Source: Asaia platycodi JCM 25414
GTDB taxonomy: Bacteria; Pseudomonadota; Alphaproteobacteria; Acetobacterales; Acetobacteraceae
Length of the DNA stretch: 64,000 nucleotides
Direction of reading: 5' to 3'
NCBI RefSeq assembly: GCF_000614545.1
Contig: NZ_BAKW01000010.1
Location: forward strand, 1 to 64,000
The position numbers and the translations under genes were made by a program. Below the pieces are notes generated by a model that was given only the letters and a program-made list of their open reading frames with translations, ran no database searches and was not told the origin of the DNA. Shown here piece by piece: positions 40,060-50,000 of this stretch (the stretch's first letter is position 1; each line of letters opens with the position of its first letter).

Positions 40060-40950
40060 TCATCGTGTCTTTCTAAGAATCTCTCGTAGAGCCCGATCTG
40101 TACGAGTAACATCTTCCTCGGTACCGATGCTCACGCGGATCCAGCGATCGAGTGGCAGAAAAGGCTTGCCGACGAGCAATCCGTGATCGGTGAATGCCTG
40201 TCTTGCATCAGGCACGGGGAGTGGGCTCTCGAAAAAGACGAAGTTCGCTTGGCTGTCTGTATGGCGGAGGCCGATCTGATCAAGGGTGCGTGTGAGGCGC
40301 ATGCGTCCGTCGGTGATCTATGTCCGGACTTGCGCCACCCATGCTTGATCCGCCAAAGCAGCACGGGCAGTCGCGATAGGCAGCCGACCAATACCGTGTG
40401 CATCGCCGAAACCGGCCTCCTGAAAGGCGTGAACGAGTGAGGGCGGGGCGACGAGATAGCCGATTGGCAGCCCGGCCAGGCCATAAATCTTGTTTAGTGT
40501 GCGAAACACGGCGACGTTGGCCCCCGACCGGATAAGAGCTACCGCACTTCGGGCCCGAGGCGCATATTCGATATAGGCCTCGTCAACGATCACCGGTGTC
40601 CGTCGCGAAATATCAGCGAGGAAAACGCTCGAAGTGGTTCGGATCGCTCGCCACTCCGCTCGGATTATGCGGATTGACGAGGTATAGCGCTCTCGTCCCG
40701 GCAGTCACGGCACATGTGAGTGCGAGCAGGTCGTTGCCAAGGGACGCATCGAGCGGGATGCCAATCACGCGGGCGCCGACCGGACGCCCGGCATCGACGA
40801 GCGCCGGATAGTCAGGCACGGAGTAGACGAAATCTCCGCCCGGCGCGCCTCTCGCGGCGCCAGTTCGGCCGTTTTCAGGAAACGATCGCGTTCGGCAATG
40901 GTCAGATATTTCCACGTCTCCTGCCGGGAGTGTGAGAGCAAAGCCTCATT
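40060..40950 (-). pseudogene. decayed histidinol-phosphate aminotransferase-like gene
   Basis: Three fragments in different frames together read as a HisC-like PLP aminotransferase: a start fragment with WKYLTIAERDRFLKTAELAPRE, then VYSVPDYPALVDAGRPVG and YLVNPHNPSG, then VIVDEAYIEYAPRA with the PLP lysine in TLNKIYGLAGLPIGY, then SQANFVFFESPLPVPDARQA and RWIRVSIGTEEDV. At least two frame changes separate them and the first tens of residues are missing. Because the 5' end is also lost, I take this as a real pseudogene, though single-base assembly errors may contribute. Confidence 0.72.
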
Positions 40951-40960
40951 CCTTTCTGTC

Positions 40961-41281
40961 TCACATTTTCTCCCTCCGGGCCCGATACCCCCGCTCCACC
41001 TTCTGTCCGAGCACCGCGTCAAGCGCGCCCTGAGCCGCTCCCCGATCGCGATAGAGTGCGATACGAAATTGGCCACCTGTGCCGATCCGTCCCCAGTGAC
41101 GAATGAGGACGGTGCCGCCGAAGAGATCTTCCTGCAGGGAGAGGCGGTAAAAACGCCAGCATTTGGTGGCGGCATCGATACGCGCGAGATCGGCCTCTTC
41201 GGGAAAGAGACAAAGCTGAGTGAGGGGCGGGACGGAGCCTTTTAGGGTATTTTGGGCATTTATCCGAGTGAACTGTATCAC
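40961..41281 (-). CDS. WGR-domain protein
   Basis: A 106-residue protein that is almost entirely one WGR domain: the motif HWGRIGTGGQ with preceding CWRFYRLSLQEDLFGGTVLIR and following YRDRGAAQGALDAVLGQKVERGY. WGR domains bind nucleic acid in PARPs and occur as stand-alone bacterial proteins of unknown role, often in mobile DNA. It lies just upstream, on the same strand, of the decayed aminotransferase. The true start may be inside the first 20 residues, which are not part of the domain. Confidence 0.78.
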   Translation of the reverse strand: MIQFTRINAQNTLKGSVPPLTQLCLFPEEADLARIDAATKCWRFYRLSLQEDLFGGTVLIRHWGRIGTGGQFRIALYRDRGAAQGALDAVLGQKVERGYRARREKM

Positions 41282-41439
41282 AAGTGCATGACAGAAGACA
41301 GCAGGATCGACTGGAAGATCCGTGTTTTCTGGGAAAAATCAGAGCGCGGAAGGCTTTAGAACCGCAAATATATTGTGCATACCGTAGCCAGCAATCACAT
41401 AATTTAAGTGGTCCCCCACAGAGCGAGGAACCGAGAACT

Positions 41440-42420
41440 TCAGGCGCGCCCTCTCGTAAAGCGATCGACCAGCATGGCAACGATGATGATCAGGCCGGTG
41501 GCGAGAAGCTGATAGAACGCCTGAACATTGAGCAGAGTTAGTCCATTGCGCATTTCCCCCAGCACGATGGCGCCAAAGATCGTGCCGACAACGCTTCCCT
41601 TACCGCCCATGAGGGAGGCACCACCGATCGCAGCCGCAGCGATGGCATCGAGTTCCCAAAGATTGCCGAGAACGGGTTCTGCTGCGCCAAGCCGCCCGAT
41701 AAGGATCATGGCGGCAATCGAGGTAACACAACCCGAGATCATGTAGGTGGCGATCTTGGTTCTGGCGATGGGAACACCTGCTATACGGGCTGCTTCCTCA
41801 TTCCCGCCCACGGCAAGAATATACTCGCCAAGCGGCATTTTGCGCAGGATAAACCAGGCGACCAGCCCGATCACCCCGGCGATGATAACAGGCACGGGTA
41901 TGGGACCGAGAGTGCCGTTGAAGATCGTACGGAAGCCGCGATCCAGCCCAATGATCGGATTGCCACCCGTATAGATCAGGGCGAGAGCCCGAAAGAGGCT
42001 GAGCGTACCGAGCGTGACGATGAAGGGTTGCAATCCGGCAAAGGCCACGAGCGCCCCGTTACAGAAACCGCATAACAGGCCTACGCCGATCCCGGCGCAG
42101 AGTGCCAGAGGAATGGGTATCCCCGCATGAAGCGTACTGGCAGTAATCACGGCTGAGAGCGCGGCAACCGGGCCGACCGACAAATCGATTCCTCCTGCGA
42201 CGATCACCAACGTCATACCAAGAGCAACACAGGCATTGATGCTTGATTGCTGGAGGATATTGATAGCGTTGTGCGCCGTCATGAACAGCGGTGTCGAGAG
42301 GGTGAACACAACGGCGATCACCACAAGGCCGATCAATGTTCCTGCGTCGCGCAGATTGGGAAGCCAGCGCAGTCTCTGCCCCGTTTCGGGCCGCAGGGTA
42401 AGGGTTTTCTGTTGGCTCAT
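41440..42420 (-). CDS. sugar ABC transporter permease (RbsC/XylH type)
   Basis: Inner-membrane permease of the carbohydrate uptake transporter-2 family, with 8-10 hydrophobic segments. Signature parts: NILQQSSINACVALGMTLVIVAGGIDLSVG, split here as in RbsC, then GLLCGFCNGALVAFAGLQPFIVTLGT and the EAA-like loop GGNEEAARIAGVP. Its ATG overlaps the stop of the ATPase gene by four bases. It functions with the ATPase and binding protein upstream. The imported sugar is not determinable; linked enzymes suggest a hexose or pentose that needs isomerisation and phosphorylation. Confidence 0.93.
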   Translation of the reverse strand: MSQQKTLTLRPETGQRLRWLPNLRDAGTLIGLVVIAVVFTLSTPLFMTAHNAINILQQSSINACVALGMTLVIVAGGIDLSVGPVAALSAVITASTLHAGIPIPLALCAGIGVGLLCGFCNGALVAFAGLQPFIVTLGTLSLFRALALIYTGGNPIIGLDRGFRTIFNGTLGPIPVPVIIAGVIGLVAWFILRKMPLGEYILAVGGNEEAARIAGVPIARTKIATYMISGCVTSIAAMILIGRLGAAEPVLGNLWELDAIAAAAIGGASLMGGKGSVVGTIFGAIVLGEMRNGLTLLNVQAFYQLLATGLIIIVAMLVDRFTRGRA

Positions 42421-43940
42421 GACACGAGCTCCGTCTGGGCTGTCTGCAGGGTCTCTGCGGCATAATGGGCGATGGTTTCCTCCGACAGGGCGTCGCGCTC
42501 GAGCGTTGCCGCGACATGGCCCGTGCGCATGACAAGCACACGATCACTGACGGTCATGATCTCGAGTAATTCCGAGGAAACGACGATGATGGCCTTGCCT
42601 TCGGCAGCGAGCATGCGGATCAGGCGATAGATCTCCTGCTTGGCGCCCACATCGATACCGCGTGTCGGCTCATCCAGAAGAAGTATCTCCGTTTCAGCAA
42701 GCATCCACCGGGCCAGAATGGCTTTCTGCTGGTTGCCACCACTGAAAAGACGGATGGGCTTGTCAGGATCCATTGGGCGCAATTGCAGATCGCTATAGAG
42801 GGAATTGATCCGTGCGCGCATCTGTTTGGCTTTGATATGTCCCAAGCGTGTAAATCGTCCCAGCGAGGTGATTGCCGTATTGGAAAGGGCGGAGCGCAGT
42901 GGAATGATGCCGTCACGCTTTCGCTCCTCAGGTACCAGACCAATGCCAAGCGCAATGGCATCACGCGTAGTGCGAAACTGACGTGCGACGCCCCCGACTT
43001 TGATTTCGCCAGAATCCGGCTTTTCCGCGCCAGCAAGCAATTGCAGCAATTCTGTTCGTCCGGCGCCCACCAACCGGCAATGCCGAGAACCTCGCCCTTG
43101 TGCAGATCGAGCGAGACATGCCGCACCTTGTTGCCCCAGCACAGATCCCGCGCTGTCAGGACGACTTCTTCAGTCCTGAACGACACATGCGCAAAGGCCG
43201 AAAGTTCACGCCCGACCATCATGGAAACCAGCTCGCGCTCACTCATATCCCGCAGGTTGACCTCGGAAATATGGCGGCCATCACGTAGCACCGTGCCACG
43301 ATGACAAATACGCATGACCTCATCGAGCTTGTGCGATACATACACGACCGACACGCCCTGACGGCACAGATCCGCAATCACCTGTTCGAGCTTCGCGACT
43401 TCAGTGGGCATGAGACTGGACGTAGCTCATCCATGGCAATGATTTTCGCCTCGAAAAGCAAAGCCCGGGCGATTTCGACAAGTTGGCGGCTTGCTACGCG
43501 CAAGGTATGAATGGGCGCACGTACATCGATAGAGGGGTCGAGACGTGAGAGAACCTCCTGAGCGCGAATTTCCATTTTGGTGCGTGCCAGGACGGGGCCG
43601 TACCGCAAAGCGCGGCCCAGAAACATGTTCTGGGCGACGGTGAGTTCCGGAACCTGTTGCAGTTCCTGATGGATCATGCGACGCCCGCCATGCGGGCTCC
43701 TGCCATGGTATAGCTGGGCAGTTCCGTACCATCGACGCGTACAACGCCTGAGGTGGGACGCACAACGCCAGAAAGCATTTTGAGTAACGTCGATTTTCCA
43801 GCACCGTTTTCGCCCAGAAGGGCATGGGCGGTGCCTGGTTCGATCGTAAGGCTGACATTGTCTATAACCCGTGTCTCGCCGTAGCACTTGACGAGATTTT
43901 CGAGTGCCAGCCGGGGGAGGGAATAACCGTCCATGACCAA
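42417..43940 (-). CDS. sugar ABC transporter ATP-binding protein, two ATPase domains (three frame breaks)
   Basis: An RbsA/XylG-type protein with two fused nucleotide-binding domains. Domain 1: Walker A GENGAGKST, Q-loop region MIHQELQQVPELTVAQNMFLGR, and VASRQLVEIARALLFEAKIIAMDE. Domain 2: GLVGAGRTELLQLLAG (degenerate Walker A, normal for this family), SGGNQQKAILARWM and Walker B EILLLDEPTRGID. The frame breaks near 43680, 43425 and 43072; each is repaired by one base (for example MDEPTSSLMPTEV at the second). The neighbouring permease and binding-protein genes are intact, which favours assembly error over decay. Confidence 0.88.
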
Positions 43941-43955
43941 CTCCTGCTTCCAGCG

Positions 43956-45008
43956 TCAGTGAGACGATGTGGCGTCCTCTATCAGAGCGGCCCTGACGCT
44001 TTTCTCATCGCCCGTAAACCTGGCCATGTTCTCGCGTGTGACTAGAACCTGCGGCGTCGCCACAACCCGGGGTAGTTTTTGCCCGACAGTCAGGCGTGTT
44101 GCGGCATCAAAGGCAATTTCACCCGTCAATACTGGGAAGCTGTCGACCGTCCCCTCCATGTCGCCCGCCTTGATCGAACTATAGGCATCCGTAGTGCCAT
44201 CCGTGCCGAAAACATGCACCTGTTTGGCAAGGCCAAGCGATTTGACCGCCTCGACGGCCCCAAGCGCCATCGTGTCGTTATTCGCATAGATACCGACAAG
44301 CTTTGGGTGGGTCTGGAGAATATTGACGGCGGCATCATAGGATTGCTGGCGGTCCCAGTTACCCGGAACACTGGCGACAACCTTGAGCTTGCCCGAGGCG
44401 ACAATCGTTTCCTTGAAGCCGATTGTGCGCTGAAGGGCAGCGAAAACGCCCGCCTGACCTTCAATAATCGCAACTTCCCCCCCATTGGGGTAGTGCTCGA
44501 TGAACCATTTCGCCACGCGTACGCCATTCTCGCGTTGAACGACGCCGACGAAATGGCCGATCGAGCTCACCACGGCATCATCGACATTGATCACAGGGAT
44601 GCCGGCCTTCTCGGCTTCGTCGATGGCAGGCTGAAGATTGGCATCTGTCTGCGGCGAGATCATGAGTGCCTTGTATTGCGGGCCGATCATGTTCTCCATC
44701 ATGGCAAGCTGACCCATCTGATCAGACTCACCTTGGGCAGCCTGCACATCGACTTTTGCGCCAGCATCGGCCGCGGCCGTCCTGTAGCCCTTGGCAAGGA
44801 GGCGCCAGAAATCATTTGTCAGCGTCTTGAGAACCACTCCAATTTTCTGACCCTGTACATGCGGGGCGGGGCCATATTTTTGCGGGACCTGATACCAGGC
44901 GATCCGATCGGGTTCGCTGTCCGGATTGAGCGGCGACAAATCTGCCGCGAGAACGCTCGATGACAGCAATGCGCTAAGTGTCAGACCTGAAACAACCGTT
45001 TTCCGCAT
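43956..45008 (-). CDS. periplasmic sugar-binding protein of the ABC transporter
   Basis: A solute-binding protein of the ribose/galactose-binding (Peripla_BP_4) class. A signal peptide (VVSGLTLSALLSSSVLA) precedes the first lobe, which starts at QKIGVVLKTLTNDFWRLLAKG. Typical ligand-side strands are ALMISPQTDANLQPAIDEA, IPVINVDDAV, GNWDRQQSYDAA and GIYANNDTMALGAVEA. ATG 45008 is preferred because the signal peptide follows at once; an upstream ATG at 45062 would add 18 residues. It is the first gene of the minus-strand operon and about 350 residues, slightly long for the class. Confidence 0.93.
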   Translation of the reverse strand: MRKTVVSGLTLSALLSSSVLAADLSPLNPDSEPDRIAWYQVPQKYGPAPHVQGQKIGVVLKTLTNDFWRLLAKGYRTAAADAGAKVDVQAAQGESDQMGQLAMMENMIGPQYKALMISPQTDANLQPAIDEAEKAGIPVINVDDAVVSSIGHFVGVVQRENGVRVAKWFIEHYPNGGEVAIIEGQAGVFAALQRTIGFKETIVASGKLKVVASVPGNWDRQQSYDAAVNILQTHPKLVGIYANNDTMALGAVEAVKSLGLAKQVHVFGTDGTTDAYSSIKAGDMEGTVDSFPVLTGEIAFDAATRLTVGQKLPRVVATPQVLVTRENMARFTGDEKSVRAALIEDATSSH

Positions 45009-45568
45009 GATACGCGCCCAATAAAATGAGGATAATGCTGGTGATCGGCTCCGAAGCGGCATGATTGCGGTACGGAATACCGGCCAAGCGCCGTTTCTTC
45101 GGCGTTCAATGCCTCATCCCCCGTTTTCTAAACGCGTTTCGGTAATTCATTTCCTTAGGTGAGCCGTACAATCGATAGCCTCGACCTATAAGAAGCGAAA
45201 AGCTGACCTCCTTTAATTTCTATATATATGTTAATTTGTGAAGTTATAAATCACAAAATGGTGTTTTAGTATTAAAGCCAAGTGCTCTGCTCGTTTGCTA
45301 CCCGTTGAGCATAACGCCTCCAGCAGATGGGTAAGGTCGCGATTTTATAAAGGACTTAATAGTAATTTTCTGTATTTTCAGGGTGTTAATTGAAATGGCT
45401 GGTGGCTAGGTGATTTTGAGACAATACTATCTGCAAGAGGCTGAAGCGTCCCCATCGTCACAGAAAAACGGAACAAAAAAGAGAGGGAATCGCAAAGCAC
45501 GAGATTTCGTGATTCGTAACTTCACGAGACAACGTATAAACGTGAAGATAGAGAGGAGATTTATTCCC
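45009..45568. promoter_or_regulatory. AT-rich divergent promoter region of the sugar genes
   Basis: About 560 bases between the transport operon and the isomerase gene, much richer in A/T than the rest. No gene is supported. Possible regulator sites: the palindrome AAACGCGTTT at 45130-45139 and CACGA-GATT-TCGTG at 45497-45510, followed by a further CACGAGA. Both promoters must lie here, and the RpiR-type regulator encoded nearby is a candidate to bind. Confidence 0.45.
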
Positions 45569-46576
45569 ATGTCCCACAATCTTCACAATCTGCCCTTCGC
45601 GACACGTCTCAACTCCTTCGCTTCCAACCCGGATGCGTTCTGGAGCGATCTCAAGGGTAAGCCGACCCCTTTGCAAATGGCGCAGCGTGCTGCCACGGTT
45701 GAAGGACTTACCGTTCTTGATCTGAACTACCCCGATCACTTTATCGACCATGACCCTGTCGAACTGGCGCGTGCAATACGCGATGCCGGGCTCGATATCA
45801 GCGGCGTGGCGATGCGCTATTACAGTGTGCCGCAATTCCGTCTCGGTGCCTTCACGAACCCCGACGCCAGCGTGAGGCGGCAGGCTATCGATCTGACGAA
45901 AAAAGGCGTGGATGCGGCAAGCCAGTGCGATGCCCCTCATCTCACGCTCTGGATGGGGCAGGATGGCTTCGACTATGCGTTTCAGATGGATTACGCACGG
46001 GCGTGGGAAGCGGAAATCGAGGCGATACGTGAAGTTGCGCTCCACAATCCCGATGTCATGATCAGCATCGAATACAAGCCCAACGAACCACGCTCTTATG
46101 CGCTCATGCCAGATGCGGCCACGACCCTGCTTGCAATCCACGATGTCGGCCTGCCCAATCTGGGTGTAACGCTTGATTTCGCGCATGTACTCTATGCCGA
46201 TGAACAGCCAGCTTTCGCTGCAGCGCTGATCGCACGGCATAGCAAGCTTCTCGGCATTCACCTTAATGACGGGTACTCAAAGCGTGATGACGGGTTGATG
46301 GTTGGTGCCGTTCATACGGTCCAGACAATCGAACTCCTGCGTCAGATCAAAAAAGACGGGTATTCGGGCGCACTCTATTTCGACACTTTCCCGGATGTGA
46401 CGGGCCTCGACCCTGTTGCCGAATGCGAGGCTAATATTCGCACGGTCCGGCACATGATCGATGTCGTCGACCGCCTCGATGCGCGTAACGGTCTGGTCGA
46501 TGCGATCGATCGTCAGGATGCCGTCTCCTCCAACCGTATCCTGCAGGAAACGATGCTGCAGACGGCACGGCTTTGA
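45569..46576 (+). CDS. TIM-barrel sugar (phosphate) isomerase/epimerase
   Basis: A xylose-isomerase-like TIM-barrel protein of 335 residues. The metal-ligand pattern of the family is visible: Glu in ISIEYKPNEP, Asp and His in TLDFAHVLYA, His in LLGIHLNDGY, and YFDTFP late in the barrel. Related enzymes isomerise or epimerise free or phosphorylated sugars (rhamnose, tagatose, allulose and others). GAGAGGAGA lies at good distance before ATG 45569; an open frame extends 53 codons upstream but has no better start. Next to a sugar importer and kinase it likely converts the imported sugar before phosphorylation. Confidence 0.82.
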   Translation: MSHNLHNLPFATRLNSFASNPDAFWSDLKGKPTPLQMAQRAATVEGLTVLDLNYPDHFIDHDPVELARAIRDAGLDISGVAMRYYSVPQFRLGAFTNPDASVRRQAIDLTKKGVDAASQCDAPHLTLWMGQDGFDYAFQMDYARAWEAEIEAIREVALHNPDVMISIEYKPNEPRSYALMPDAATTLLAIHDVGLPNLGVTLDFAHVLYADEQPAFAAALIARHSKLLGIHLNDGYSKRDDGLMVGAVHTVQTIELLRQIKKDGYSGALYFDTFPDVTGLDPVAECEANIRTVRHMIDVVDRLDARNGLVDAIDRQDAVSSNRILQETMLQTARL

Positions 46577-46714
46577 AGCAAGCTCTATCGGCTCACCGGG
46601 CTTGATGGCGACAGAAGAGGGGGCAGTCTAGAAGAGGCGTTGTGCCTGGGGCAACGGCGTATCCTGCCGTTTTGCCCTGCACCTTTGGCATGAACACTTG
46701 TGGGCGGAAAGACG

Positions 46715-47578
46715 ATGAGCGGTGAGACAATGGATATCTATGCAATCGGAGCAAGGATCAGGATGCTGCGACCCGGTCTCAGCCCGTCCGAACTCAAGGT
46801 CGTCGATATGCTTACCCGCCCCGACATGCCCGACAGCATCAAGCTGAAGGATCTGGCTGAGACGATCGGGGTTTCGGAGCCGCTGGTGGTCAAGACCACC
46901 CAGAAACTCGGTTTTTCAGGTTATCGTGACTGCCGCCGGTTCCTGCAAGCCTATAATGCCCTGCCGTCCACCGCCCTCTTTCAGGAAATTGAGCCTGAGG
47001 ATTCCACGGCGGAGATCCTTTCCAAGGTCTTCAACACCTCGATCCAAGCTTTACAGGAAACCCTGGCAATCCTCGATGTCGCCAGTTTCGAAAAGGCGGT
47101 CACTGCCCTTCATCAGGCGCGTAACCGCGATCTCTACGGCGTTGGTGGATCGGCCCAGATCGCGCGTGACGTTGCGCATAAACTGCTGCGTATCGGCGTG
47201 CGAGCTTCAGTTTATGACGATGCCCATATGATGCTCATGTCCTCATCCCTCCTGGGCGAGGGCGACGTTGCAATCGGCTTCTCCCATTCCGGCCGTACAG
47301 GTGTGGTAATCGATGCCATGCTCCGGGCACGGCAGGCTGGCGCCACCACGATTGCAGTAACCAATTACGCAGAATCGCCCCTCTCAGAAGTGGCTGACCT
47401 GGTGCTGTGCTCTACAGCGCGCGGCTCGCCCCTGCTGGGGGAGAATGCTGCTGCGCGTGTTGCGCAGCTCAATATCATGGACGCCATGTTCGCGGCCCTT
47501 GCACAGAAGAATCTCGATTTCGCCGAGCGGAATCTGCAGAAAACCTCCGGGGCCGTTTCCGAAAAACGAAGGAAATAA
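46715..47578 (+). CDS. RpiR/MurR-family transcriptional regulator with SIS domain
   Basis: An N-terminal helix-turn-helix of the RpiR type (LSPSELKVVDMLTR, KLKDLAETIGVSEPLVVKTTQKLGFSGYRD) precedes a sugar isomerase (SIS) effector domain (DLYGVGGSAQIARDVAHKLLRIG, GFSHSGRTGVVIDAM, TTIAVTNYAESPLSEVADLVL). Such regulators sense sugar phosphates. It is followed by the kinase gene after only two bases. It probably controls the divergent transporter and isomerase genes. The start could also be the ATG five codons later. Confidence 0.9.
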   Translation: MSGETMDIYAIGARIRMLRPGLSPSELKVVDMLTRPDMPDSIKLKDLAETIGVSEPLVVKTTQKLGFSGYRDCRRFLQAYNALPSTALFQEIEPEDSTAEILSKVFNTSIQALQETLAILDVASFEKAVTALHQARNRDLYGVGGSAQIARDVAHKLLRIGVRASVYDDAHMMLMSSSLLGEGDVAIGFSHSGRTGVVIDAMLRARQAGATTIAVTNYAESPLSEVADLVLCSTARGSPLLGENAAARVAQLNIMDAMFAALAQKNLDFAERNLQKTSGAVSEKRRK

Positions 47579-47580
47579 TC

Positions 47581-48504
47581 ATGCTTCCCTCCGTACTTGT
47601 TGTTGGGAGTCTTCATTACGATCTGATGATCGCAGGCCCTCGTCTTCCGCTTCTGGGGGAGACACTGCCGGGTTCATCTTGGCACTACAAGGCGGGTGGA
47701 AAAGGTGGAAACCAGGCAGTGGATGCCGCACGCCATGGTGTCGCCGTCTCGATGATTGGCTGTGTTGGCAAGGATGATTTCGGCAAGGTTCTGGTCCGGA
47801 ACCTTGCGCGCGCCGGGGTCGATACCGCCCATGTTGCAATTATCAAGGGGGAGACGGGGCTCAGCATTGCGATTACCGAAGCCGAGGGCGACTACGCGGC
47901 CGTTATCATTTCAGCAGCCAATGCCATGATGCAACGCAATCAGATCGAAGAGGCCACAGCATTGTTTGATAGTGCGGGAATAATCGTGCTGCAAAATGAG
48001 ATACCTGAAGAAATCAATATTCTTGCAGCGCAGATGGGCCGCAAGGCGGGCGCAAAGGTCATTCTGAATGCCGGTCCGAGCCGACCCATGTGCGATACCC
48101 TCAAGCCTCTAATCGATATCCTTGTAGTCAACAGCCTCGAAGCCGAGGGGCTGGGAAGCTGTTCTGTCACCGATCTCGCCTCGGCGCAGGAGGCGGCACG
48201 CCAGTTGGCCCATGATTTTCCGGCAGTGATCGTGACCGCTGGGGGCAATGGTGTGGCGTTCTGCGCGGGCGATGACGAAGCCGCCCTCGCACCGCATAAG
48301 ATCCGGCTTGTCAGCACCCATGGGGCGGGGGATGCTTTCATTGGGGCACTTTCTGCTGAACTAGCAAAAGGTGAGACGTTACGCTTTGCCGTTACACGCG
48401 CGAATGCTGCAGCAGCAGTGATCGTCTCAATGCCTGATACAGAGCGGCAAGCGCTAGACGCAAAACAAATGAGGTACAATATTTATAAAATATGCGGATT
48501 TTGA
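47581..48504 (+). CDS. PfkB-family carbohydrate kinase (ribokinase-like)
   Basis: Phosphorylates a sugar with ATP. The N-terminal glycine motif GGKGGNQAVDAARHG, the substrate-lid strand VLVVGSLHYDLM, and the C-terminal catalytic motif THGAGDAFIGALSAELA with the base Asp are intact. Similarity is closest in layout to ribokinase (307 residues), but the actual sugar could differ, as in many RbsK-like enzymes. It closes the regulator-kinase pair and the sugar cluster. Confidence 0.9.
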   Translation: MLPSVLVVGSLHYDLMIAGPRLPLLGETLPGSSWHYKAGGKGGNQAVDAARHGVAVSMIGCVGKDDFGKVLVRNLARAGVDTAHVAIIKGETGLSIAITEAEGDYAAVIISAANAMMQRNQIEEATALFDSAGIIVLQNEIPEEINILAAQMGRKAGAKVILNAGPSRPMCDTLKPLIDILVVNSLEAEGLGSCSVTDLASAQEAARQLAHDFPAVIVTAGGNGVAFCAGDDEAALAPHKIRLVSTHGAGDAFIGALSAELAKGETLRFAVTRANAAAAVIVSMPDTERQALDAKQMRYNIYKICGF

Positions 48505-48612
48505 TATTATATGTTAATTTTATAAATATATAATTTTTTCAATATTCAAATGAGTATTATTTATTACACTTAAACGCTAAAGAACTAATATAGATGTAGT
48601 TCATTTTAAAAG

Positions 48613-49408
48613 GGTGATGTCACGTCAACTAAAGTGAGTTAGCTGAAGCCCGTGAAAGGGACATTCAGACGCTGAGAGCTGTCGCGCTGCCCCATTGAGC
48701 GAAGGCCCTGATGCGATGGATGTGCCGGGAAAAGGTGGTGATGATGGAGGCGGATGGGACGAAGAGATTACGAATGGCCGGAAAGACAAAGACGAAGCGC
48801 TGACACCCGCCCGGAAAGCAGAATTTCTGCATAATGCGCTCGCGTTTTCGTAGAGGGAGATTGCTGTTCTCTGCCCTGTTGTTCAGCCCCTTATGCGAGA
48901 GATGCCGTATTGAGAGACACATTTTGCGTCTGGCTGCTCCATAGGATTTCAGCTTGTCGGTAATCAGGCGACCGGGGCGCAACCCCTGCCGCTTCAAAAG
49001 CCGTGTCAGCAAGCGTCTGGCGGCTTCGGTGTTGCGTCATATCTGAAGGATTTCGTCGAGAATATACCCGTCCTGATCCACGGATCGCCACAACCAGTGA
49101 GACTTGCCACGGATCACGACCCGCACCTCATCCAGGTGCAAGATATCATCCGGTCTTGCTGCCTTGCGACGCAAGGAGCGAGCGTAAGCTGTGCCGAACT
49201 TCAGGCTCCACCGACGGATCGTCTCATATGAGACGACTATACCCCGCTCGAGCAGCATTTCTTCAACAAGACGAAAGCTCAGGGGAAAGCGGAAATAGAG
49301 CCACACCGCATGCGCTATCAGTTCACACGGAAAACGGTGCCGATTGTAGCTCACAGATGACGTTCTCATCGTCAGCGTCTAACACGCCGCACTTAACGTG
49401 ACACCACC
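48613..49408 (-). mobile_element. IS6-family insertion sequence
   Basis: A 796-bp element with 16-bp terminal inverted repeats GGTGATGTCACGTCAA and GGTGGTGTCACGTTAA (two mismatches). The size and single transposase gene fit the IS6 group. No target duplication is seen at the ends, which can happen after IS6-type cointegrate events or later deletion. The left flank is very AT-rich sugar-operon tail; the right flank is the recombinase/mobilisation part of the island. Confidence 0.82.
48665..49369 (-). pseudogene. IS6-family transposase interrupted by an in-frame TGA
   Basis: A DDE transposase reading PLSFRLVEEMLLERGIVVSYETIRRW, then the first catalytic Asp in LHLDEVRVVIRGKSHWLWRSVD, then LITDKLKSYGAARR and KGLNNRAENSNLPLRKRER, holding the second Asp and the Glu. 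After DEILQI a TGA stands where the family has Arg, and the same frame continues with RNTEAARRLLTRLL, so this is a nonsense change (CGA to TGA), not a frameshift. Without readthrough the element cannot move by itself. Confidence 0.82.
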
Positions 49409-49499
49409 GGCTTGCGCTTGTCGCTGCCTGCGGTCTGGCGGGTCTCGCGTTGATGCAAAGGGCTCGGCACTGAGGCAACGACAGCCTCCAGCGTTAAGC

Positions 49500-50000
49500 T
49501 CAGGCTGCAGCGCTGGAGGATGGCCCGGCCCGCTGCGGTCTTGCTTCACTCTGCAGCGCTCGATGCACGGTGGCGCGCCCGACATTCATGACGGACGCGA
49601 TGTCCCGGATGGACAGACCCTGTGCCGCCAATGCCCTGACGTGCTGCGTCTGCGCCGGTGTCAGCGCACGGGGCCGTCCGATGCGACGTCCCGCCGCTCG
49701 CGCTGCCGCAATCCCCGCCCGGGTACGTTCGCGAATGAGCTCGCGTTCAAACTCCGCTATCGCCATCAGGATAGTGAGAAACAGGCGTCCATTGGCCGTT
49801 CCCGTCTCGATGCCCAGCGCAAGAATACGCACTCTGACGTCGCGCGCGTCCAGCGCGGAGACGAGCTGCAGCATATCGATTGCATCGCGCCCGAGCCTGT
49901 CGAGACGCACTACCACTAGACTGTCGTGAGGCTGGAGCCGGTCTAGCAGCGAGGCAAGGACGGGACGCTCTCTGGCAGGAAACCCGTATCCGGACAAGCG
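49500..50000 (-). pseudogene. serine recombinase (resolvase/invertase), 5'-truncated
   Basis: The readable part starts at about SGYGFPARERPVLASLLDRL and continues with LVVVRLDRLGRDAIDMLQL, the long helix LTILMAIAEFERELIRERTRAG and a C-terminal helix-turn-helix (GLSIRDIASVMNVGRATVHRAL). The N-terminal strand with the catalytic Ser (YARVS in relatives) is absent; upstream of the junction near 50000 the frame runs into antisense of the relaxase gene. Thus it lost its 5' end by rearrangement and should be catalytically dead, though the DNA-binding part could still be made. Confidence 0.75.

Noticed and set aside
48505..48612. A possible origin or regulatory RNA in the AT-rich tail after the kinase gene
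   Set aside because: AT-rich only; no repeated iterons, DnaA-box cluster or stable structure were seen.
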